64,000 bases of DNA from Plumapathes pennacea. Lineage: Eukaryota; Cnidaria; Anthozoa; Antipatharia; Myriopathidae. Shown in pieces: positions 59,629 through 64,000 of this stretch; the first letter of the stretch is position 1; every line of letters begins with the position of its first letter. The stretch covers positions 26,012,870-26,076,869 of the forward strand of contig OZ038465.1 in the NCBI GenBank assembly GCA_964036295.1. The letters are read 5' to 3'. A model generated the notes under the pieces. The model was not told the origin of the DNA and searched no databases. It saw only the letters and a program-made list of their open reading frames with translations. Made by a program: the position numbers and the translations under genes.

Positions 59629-59994
59629 CACCGAAATTTCAGGTGGGATCTTGCCCTCATCCTCGTGGAAGCCTTCACTTTCTAACTCATCCATTTTTTC
59701 GTGAAGTAACTTGTTGTCTTCTCGAAGCTGCTTCTCTTCTGTGACAAGTAGATCCTGTGAGGCCAAACTTTGCAGCAACTTTTGGTCATCCTTCAGTTGC
59801 ACCGCTGTTTAATTGAAGGCATCAAACAACTTGTGCAACTCTAATGTAGAGACAGTCACCGCTTCTCTTTGTCGCACTGGTGTTTCATCCCTATTGTCTC
59901 TGCTAGATGAGTGCAAACGGTTTGCTGAGCCGTTCCTACGGGTCGCCGAATTGCCATTACGAGAGAAGAATGAACCAGAACGGAAACCCGACAT
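59629..59994 (-). pseudogene. Candidate coiled-coil first exon with in-frame stop
   Basis: On the minus strand an ATG at 59994 begins a Ser/Arg/Asn-rich N terminus (MSGFRSGSFFSRNGNS). It continues through T-L-E-L-H-K-L-F-D-A-F-N, meets TAA, and continues in the same frame into a charged, heptad-like segment (L-K-D-D-Q-K-L-L-Q-S-L ... L-R-E-D-N-K-L-L-H-E-K-M). The frame ends at a strong donor, TTTCG|GTGAGT, at 59629/59628. The continuous frame on both sides of the stop and the donor suggest a real exon, now interrupted. No family recognised. Confidence 0.4.
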
Positions 59995-61145
59995 ACTTTA
60001 AGCGTTTTCTGAGTAAAAGAGAAAAGCGGGAGAACGCGGATTTTTAAAATGTCCTCTTAAAATCCTATAAAATCTTTACAGTACCTTCAATTAAGACACT
60101 CTAAACTTTGTCTCACCTGAGTAATCCTTGAAGAATAATTCTGGAAAGGCGTCCAACAATTCTCCCACGTGCGTCAACGAAGAAGAATGCATGACTTCGA
60201 ATGTGTAGGCTAATTAAAATAGCTGTGAAACTATTGGAAGTTTTATCCTCGTTCCCATGCTTGATGCTTTTGTCCGCGTTTCATACCGCTGACTTCACGA
60301 GCCTGAGCAAAGCGTCGGTAGTGTGGCGGGAGTACGGTGCACAATGACTTGAAGCTCTTCTTCCGATGGCCGCGAGGCAACGAGCCATTTGTTTGGAATA
60401 TTTGTTCCTCTAAAAGGTAAGCATACCTAGAAAGACTTATATGTGGAGAGCAAACCGATATTCGTACGATGTGTATCTCACCATGGCGCCAAATATTGCT
60501 TTCGCGCCACATTTTTGCCTTATGTCCGACGCTCGACATTCGATCTCTTTCTCAACCGGGATAAAGTAACTTTTACGCCACCCTTGTTCCCTTGTTCCCA
60601 TTTTGACGCCATCAGCTTCTCTCTTTCGCCGCCATCTTGAACACACGGTGTTTCAGTTGCTCTGAGGCAATTTGTGAAATACGTTATAGCCAAAATACGA
60701 GTTTCTTGAATAGTTGTCATTCAAAGATTTTTCGTGTTATTTATTTGAGTTATGGTTTAATGAGTCATGATCTTTGAACTTGGCATATTCAGTAAAGTGA
60801 CCTCGAGATCTTTGAACTGAATATTGCCACAGTTTTTATCTGACTCCTGCAACAGCCACATAGATAATACCTTTGTCTTTCAAATATGTCAAATATAGTG
60901 TCGTAGCTACTTTCCTGCTTTGATTGGCAGTGACATGATATTCAAGTTGTTTGATGTATTTCAGTTCAGTGCTCCAAGTCAATAATAATTACTCACTATG
61001 TCCTCAGATCAACCAGTGTCGACCCTACAAGCAGTTCCTACGCTTTATTAGAGCAAAATATCTAATGACTGGTCAGACAGTCACTATGTGAGTTGAATAG
61101 GCTTGCACTGTTGCATTGAAATCCATTGATTTTGTCTTGTTTCAG
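59995..61145. other. Intergenic, no supported gene
   Basis: 60240-60660 is more GC-rich and contains GCGCCAAATATTG and CCGCCATCTTGAACACAC, as in some metazoan promoters. A minus-strand ORF (60243-60539) has no recognised domain. Nothing else is supported. Confidence 0.4.
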
Positions 61146-61358
61146 AATACTAGTACTGTAACTCAATGGGAAGGCACTCAAAAGAAAAAAAGGAAAATAT
61201 ATGAAAAGAAAAGGAAGCAAAGGATGAAAATGATTAAGAAACAACAAAGAGCCGAAGTGCAAACAAAGCAGAATGAAGACAAAGATGCACAGGACAGTAT
61301 TGAGTTTGCTACATGCAGTTCTGTCACACAAACTGAGACAGAAGAAGAAAATTTGTAG
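61146..61358 (+). CDS. Candidate terminal exon, basic/acidic tail of unknown protein
   Basis: TTTGTCTTGTTTCAG, a convincing splice acceptor, precedes a frame N-T-S-T-V-T-Q-W-E-G that becomes strongly basic (Q-K-K-K-R-K-I-Y-E-K-K-R-K-Q-R) and then acidic (T-E-T-E-E-E-N-L), ending at TAG. It could be the last exon of a nuclear protein. No upstream exon was identified, and low complexity makes chance possible. Confidence 0.3.
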   Translation, partial: NTSTVTQWEGTQKKKRKIYEKKRKQRMKMIKKQQRAEVQTKQNEDKDAQDSIEFATCSSVTQTETEEENL

Positions 61359-61567
61359 TGTGCCACCCCAGAAATATAGAAATATTGAACTGCTTGAGAA
61401 CGATGTGTCATGCACAGGAATGCTGAACTAGGCAAAGACAAAAAAGCTGCTTAGACACCTGAAAAAATATCCGCTTCGCAAGCAATAGATATATAATCCC
61501 CGAGCGAAGCGAAGCGAAGTGAGGGTAATAATCGCGGCGCTAATGCATTAATATCGCCTAACTTGGG
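61359..61567. other. Spacer with GCGAAGC simple repeat
   Basis: Contains CGAGCGAAGCGAAGCGAAG near 61501; no gene seen. Confidence 0.4.
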
Positions 61568-62175
61568 GAGTCCAAGCCTGTCGTCATCTCGAAATTTAAC
61601 GTTCGTCTGTCAGTCAGTCAGTCAGTCTGTCTGTCTGGCGTACGACCTTAGGCGCGGTTACCCTGCATAACCAATAACAAAGGCCGGATCGATCACGTGT
61701 GCACTGTAGTTTTACTCGGAATTTGAGCGAAGCAATTAGATTTGAACGATACAACAATATATCGTAGCTGCGTTCACGAAAATGGAAAACTTTAAAACTG
61801 GAAAACTTGAAACACAACAGTCTTGCGAAGCTCGTCTTCAAATAAGAAGGGAACAGGCACGAGCAAGGCGAAATCGTGAAACGAGCGAACAGCGCTTAAT
61901 TTGTCTTGAGAAAAGGCGACAATCCTGTTATGATTGACAGCATCATAAACAGAAGCGTGCCGAAGAAACGACTCCGCAAAGAAAACAGCGCTTGCAAGCA
62001 AATCGGGAGCTTCAGACGCCGTTTTGTGTTAAACTCAGATACTTATTTAGAAAGGACAAGCAACAAAGGTTAGTCAGTGAAAATCGAACAATCACCGTGA
62101 CAAATATATTCTATCCCGTATAGCCTGTAACTCGATCACTTCAAGAATTATTAAAATCTGTATGCTGATCATTTT
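61568..62175 (+). repeat. Diverged relic of the Gln/Arg-rich family, single 69-bp repeat
   Basis: Order and content match array segment 4837-5618: GAGTCCAAGC.TGTCG.CATC, a CAGT microsatellite, a frame with E-Q-A-R-A-R-R-N-R, then K-R-A-E-E-T-T-P-Q-R-K-Q-R once, then the F-C-V-K-L-R-Y-L-F-R-K-D tail. Only one copy of the 69-bp repeat is present (about 61939-62012) against four in the array. In-frame TGA near 61935 and TAG near 62123 break the frame. Confidence 0.8.
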
Positions 62176-62965
62176 CCCTCGAAGTATTGTTCTAATACGC
62201 TTCTGTCGCCAGTTTCGGCTACCGTATTCGCTCAGAGCAATCGGAATTTGGTGAATGATTTAGTCAGATGTCTTTTTCTGTAATCTGACACGCGGTGATT
62301 GCAGCGAGAATCGTTCACAAGCCTTTAGAAGTATGAATAGGTCTGAAGCCCGTGTATAATTTGAAGTAAACCGTTCAAGTTTTGCTTTGATTCTGGGAGA
62401 AATCTTGCTGTTTTGAGCGGGTTTACATACAAAACAATTCGAGCCTATTAAATATGCATGCCTGAGTCTGGTGCATGCAGTAGTAAAAACAAATCGCACA
62501 GGAAGCCTATTTAATTGTACTGCCTATGAATTCAAAATTGGAAAATCAGTGTTCCTTTTTTCCCGTACTACGACGGCCGACCAACTTCAAACTTTGAGTA
62601 TTAAATTTCGAGAACGTGCTTGGCAGACTGTATGAATTAATTTGACGTGCCGACCGTGGGAAATACGTACTTCGTCACGCAATCGATTCTTTTTTCAACG
62701 CAAAACTATAACACACACCATTCTTTTTCTCCTTCCTTTGTGTGTAGCACTTGAGTTCGAAGAAAAGATTGAGTCAACATTTCGGTAAAACAAAGGCTAC
62801 TCTTGTTGGGAGTTACCAAAGTAAAAGTCCCATCAATGGCAGAGTAAGGGGGTATCTGCGATTATCGTATTTCTTGTATAATTTATTCTTCTTCCTTATA
62901 GACCTAAGTACGCCCTTTGAAATCCAGAGTTTCATTAGAGTACATTTTGAAGATTTTACCCTTCT
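62176..62965. other. Intergenic, no supported gene
   Basis: The start (to about 62310) retains faint similarity to array bases 5640-5750 (GTGTCTTTTC/GTCTTTTTC, ACACGGTGATTG/ACGCGGTGATTG). No ORF supported. Confidence 0.4.
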
Positions 62966-63150
62966 TTAGGGAAAACACGTCTTATAAATTTCAGTGTATT
63001 TGTCCAAAAATCTTTCATTTGCTTTGTTTGGGTCATTGAAGCCACGGAGATCGTGCCAACTTGTGCTGTTTAGGCAGTCACGGAATTTGACTACATTTGC
63101 AACACTTTTGTCACGATAGACAATGTACTGACTTTTATCAGTGTCAATAC
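62966..63150 (-). pseudogene. LINE fragment: endonuclease-RT linker
   Basis: The minus-strand frame reads Y-R-D-K-S-V-A-N-V-V-K-F-R ... N-S-T-S-W-H-D-L ... N-D-P-N-K-A-N-E-R-F-L-D-K-Y-T-E-I-Y-K-T-C-F-P. This pattern (W-x-x-L ... D-V/P-N-x-A-x-x-x-F ... L/I-Y-x-x-x-F-P) is typical of the region between the APE endonuclease and RT in CR1/L2-like LINEs. It ends in TAA with no RT behind it. It is a different LINE from the one in the array. Confidence 0.6.
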
Positions 63151-63158
63151 ATGACTCA

Positions 63159-63330
63159 GATGAGGCTGGCAATGATGCTGCTGCTGCTGATGGTGATGCA
63201 GATGTTGCTGACGCTGGTCCAGATAGTGATGCCAGTGATGAGGCTGCTGCTGCTGCTGCTGATGGTGATGCAGATGTTGATGATGCTGGTCCAGATGGTG
63301 GTGCCAGTGATGAGGCTGCTGCTGCTTATA
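63159..63330. repeat. Minisatellite, 72-78-bp period, GCT/CAG-rich
   Basis: GATGAGGCTG starts at 63159, 63237 and 63309; each unit continues with GCTGCTGCTG, GATGGTGATGCAGATGTTG and GCTGGTCCAGAT. On the minus strand it codes Ala/Ser/Pro repeats in the same frame as the paralogue upstream. Confidence 0.85.
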
Positions 63331-64000
63331 CTGATTTGACAGGCTCTTGCAGGTCACCAATAACACTCTCCTCACCTTCTTCTGGCACAGGTGACATCTC
63401 AATCACTTCAATCACTTGGCATGCAGTGCCAGATCTTTCATCTTCATCATTAGCCTCTGGAAATTCTGGGTCAATGACAGCAGGATAGTGATTATCATTG
63501 TCTGCCAAGGTGGCATTTAGAAATCCTGTGCTCACTTTCCTTGGATCACCGGTATCTTGATCAGTAATATAGAGGAAGTGTGTTGGTAAGCGAATTTTGT
63601 CCTCAAGACATTTGGACGAACACCCTTTGAGGTAGGTTTCCTCCTTTCGCATGCTGCTTGACCTGAAGTGGTGAAGTGGTGGGACTTCTGGCCTAGTGTC
63701 TGGATGATTGGCAGAGTCATGAAATACAATGTTCTGACCATATTCCCACCAAGATCCTTCACTGTCAGGGTAGCACAGGAAGTCACTTATCCTCTCCAAG
63801 TGAGCTTGCCACTCACGGGGGTATATTTCCAAGATGTAAGCAGGAATCAAGGTGTCTTGAAATTCTGGAAGACTCTTGGCCATCATTCCGATCTTGTTCT
63901 CCTGCTCACTTTCTCGTTTACCCTCCTTGACCTCCCTGAGTTGTTTCTCTGCCTGCAGCCTAACCAGGACATTGCCAATTATATGGCCTGGGTGCTTTGA
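63326..64000 (-). pseudogene. Diverged paralogue of the element gene (C-terminal part, runs off window)
   Basis: The minus-strand frame is open from the window edge to a TAA at 63326. It aligns with the array gene (copy 2, about 25130-25620) over conserved blocks: R-L-Q-A-E-K..., K-S-L-P, E-W-Q-A-H-L-E-R-I-S-D-F-L against D-W-Q-A-H-M-K-L-I-A-D-F-L, S-W-W, F-H-D against F-F-D, and P-L-H-H-F-R-S-S-S-M-R-K-E-E against R-L-H-H-F-R-S-T-S-I-K-E-E. A Y-L..C and a L-P then follow. The rest is well diverged. It ends with an acidic stretch (E-A-N-D-E-D-E-R) at the position of the array protein's acidic linker. No lesion is visible within the aligned part. The N-terminal SAP and C2CH regions would lie beyond 64000. 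It is marked as a pseudogene only because the reading past 63326 is odd; it may be a shorter intact protein. Confidence 0.75.

Noticed and set aside
1-64000. tRNA or rRNA genes
   Set aside because: No tRNA cloverleaf box sequences or rRNA core motifs were noticed on either strand; a covariance-model scan was not possible here.

Overview
The window looks like nuclear DNA of an invertebrate animal. Spliced exons (GT..AG introns of 177 and 331 bp that preserve the reading phase), decayed LINE and PIF/Harbinger copies, C2H2 zinc-finger remnants and AT-rich intergenic DNA all point that way. The repeat flavour and protein families suggest an anthozoan cnidarian (coral or anemone). That assignment is an inference; no ribosomal or mitochondrial marker is present.

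Layout. 1-1912 is a left flank with a diverged tandem duplication, a G tract and one weak candidate first exon. 1913-55655 is a 53.7-kb head-to-tail array of a ~13.04-kb unit: three full copies (from 1913, 14951, 28042), one copy lacking an internal 6 kb and carrying a 1.33-kb insertion (from 41082), and one copy cut off after 6.2 kb (from 49439). 55656-64000 is a non-array right flank with a PIF/Harbinger transposase relic, a diverged relic of part of the unit, minisatellites, two orphan candidate exons, a second diverged relic of the unit, a LINE fragment and a diverged paralogue of the array's main gene.

Each unit reads, left to right: a 5'-truncated APE-type LINE (+); a C2H2 zinc-finger exon remnant with a 15-bp satellite (-); a Gln/Arg-rich repeat family with four 69-bp repeats (+); a promoter-like cluster (inverted CCAAT, CACGTG, TGACGTAA); a small first-exon-like ORF; a ~6.02-kb element with 21-bp perfect terminal inverted repeats flanked by TA; and a conserved minus-strand ORF that abuts the next LINE. 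The 6-kb element carries a two-exon gene of about 1,250 codons with a C2CH cysteine/histidine cluster and a SAP-type DNA-binding motif. I recognise no characterised enzyme in it.

Three observations stand out. (1) Diagnostic differences across the whole unit alternate A-B-A-B-A, so the array is a higher-order repeat of a ~26.1-kb dimer. (2) In copy 4 the 6-kb element is missing exactly from terminal repeat to terminal repeat, leaving TA-TA, which looks like transposon excision. (3) A diverged relative of the element's gene sits in the right flank, so this is a gene family and probably the protein of an undescribed or poorly described DNA transposon. All copies of all genes in the array carry frameshifts or stops. 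Several of these are homopolymer length changes, so assembly error should be excluded before calling them all dead.
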